Origin: Bacteroidota bacterium
GTDB lineage: Bacteria > Bacteroidota > Bacteroidia > UBA4408
Direction: 5' to 3'
NCBI GenBank assembly: GCA_963169745.1
Contig: CAUJCU010000019.1
Span: 98,803 to 162,802, forward strand
Length of the DNA stretch: 64,000 nt
Both the position numbers and the translations under genes were made by a program. This document shows positions 63,707 through 64,000 of this stretch, piece by piece; within the stretch, counting starts at the first letter, position 1; each line of letters opens with the position of its first letter. The notes beneath the pieces were generated by a model. That model was not told the origin of the DNA and searched no databases. It saw only the letters and a list, made by a program, of their open reading frames with translations.

Positions 63707-64000
63707 ATGAAAAAACAGAAGGATAACTTGGATGATGGGCATAATGATTATGTAAAGCTGAGCAAAGATGAATTAATTGGTATAATTAAAAAGCAAAATG
63801 GTCGCTTTCACACACTAAGTAGCTCAAAAAGTGATGCTATCATTACTTCAGATGAATCAAAACTTATTTTATTTTGGAATCAGGGAGCCGAGCATATTTT
63901 TGGCTACACGGCAGACGAGGTTATAGGCAAGCCCATTACGATTATTATACCCAAATATTTGCACGAAAGGCACGACCATGGTATGGATAGAATGAATAAA
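63707..64000 (+). CDS. PAS-domain sensor protein, N-terminal part (cut by window edge)
   Basis: 98 codons in an open frame from the ATG at 63707 to the window end. A short Lys/Asp-rich head is followed by a PAS domain: SDAIITSDESKLILFWNQGA, then EHIFGYTADEVIGKPI and IIIPKYLHERHDHGM, the usual fold of a PAS core. Such domains sense light, redox or small ligands. The output is outside the window and may be a histidine kinase or a cyclic-dinucleotide enzyme. No signal peptide or membrane helix is seen at the N-terminus. Confidence 0.8.
   Translation, partial: MKKQKDNLDDGHNDYVKLSKDELIGIIKKQNGRFHTLSSSKSDAIITSDESKLILFWNQGAEHIFGYTADEVIGKPITIIIPKYLHERHDHGMDRMNK

Noticed and set aside
1..64000. CRISPR arrays, prophage or rRNA genes
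   Set aside because: No regularly spaced short repeats, no phage structural or lysis genes and no rRNA signatures were seen.

Overview
The window is a low-GC stretch of a Bacteroidota (Bacteroidetes) chromosome, probably from a free-living gliding-lineage member of the Flavobacteriia/Chitinophagia/Sphingobacteriia type. The evidence is: many start regions carry the phylum's -7 promoter element TAnnTTTG; two secreted proteins end in type IX secretion (T9SS) C-terminal sorting domains; gldF and gldG are present; and several Bacteroidota-restricted families occur (DUF4834, DUF4412, YfhO, S9 peptidases). No species can be named from the sequence alone.

Layout. 1-5.4 kb: the N-terminal end of ccmB, a tRNA-His with its own promoter and terminator, three glycan-related transferases and a secreted zinc phosphodiesterase. 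5.8-8.2 kb: nhaA, a lipid kinase and a SUI1/YciH factor in tight array, then acpH and a cytochrome c lipoprotein facing them. 9.2-14.3 kb: an accessory block in which four copies of one hairpin-rich repeat, all in the same orientation, separate single-gene modules (an intact Fic protein with a perfect 38-bp palindrome at its promoter, an orphan lipoprotein, and a T9SS protein broken by three lesions). 14.3-27.2 kb: a 2303-residue modular T9SS adhesin, then a likely three-gene surface-glycan operon (lipoprotein, GH16-like lipoprotein, multi-membrane protein) whose first and third products share a distinctive ~95-residue domain. 27.3-32.1 kb: the classic yceD-rpmF-plsX-fabH plus accB-accC fatty-acid cluster on the minus strand. 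32.4-34.6 kb: a TPR membrane protein and ribH, followed by a dead second Fic gene truncated next to an IS-like scar and frameshifted inside its catalytic motif. 35-40.3 kb: elaA-like, prolyl oligopeptidase, YfhO and DUF4834 genes. 40.6-52.3 kb: an orphan histidine kinase overlapping hemW, DUF4412, recN, gldF-gldG-DUF4340, dnaN, patatin and isoaspartyl peptidase. 52.3-64 kb: an S9 peptidase, a methyltransferase-like membrane protein, a NatAB-like ABC exporter, Ppx/GppA, an NtrC-like regulator with no DNA-binding domain, a beta-helix lipoprotein, a CLC channel with CBS domains, and the start of a PAS sensor gene.

Most of the window is ordinary core genome. The two places that look least described are the repeat-delimited module array with the Fic palindrome (9.3-14.0 kb) and the surface-glycan operon with the triplicated IWNxGK domain (21.4-27.2 kb). 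All functional statements rest on reading motifs by eye; no database search was run.
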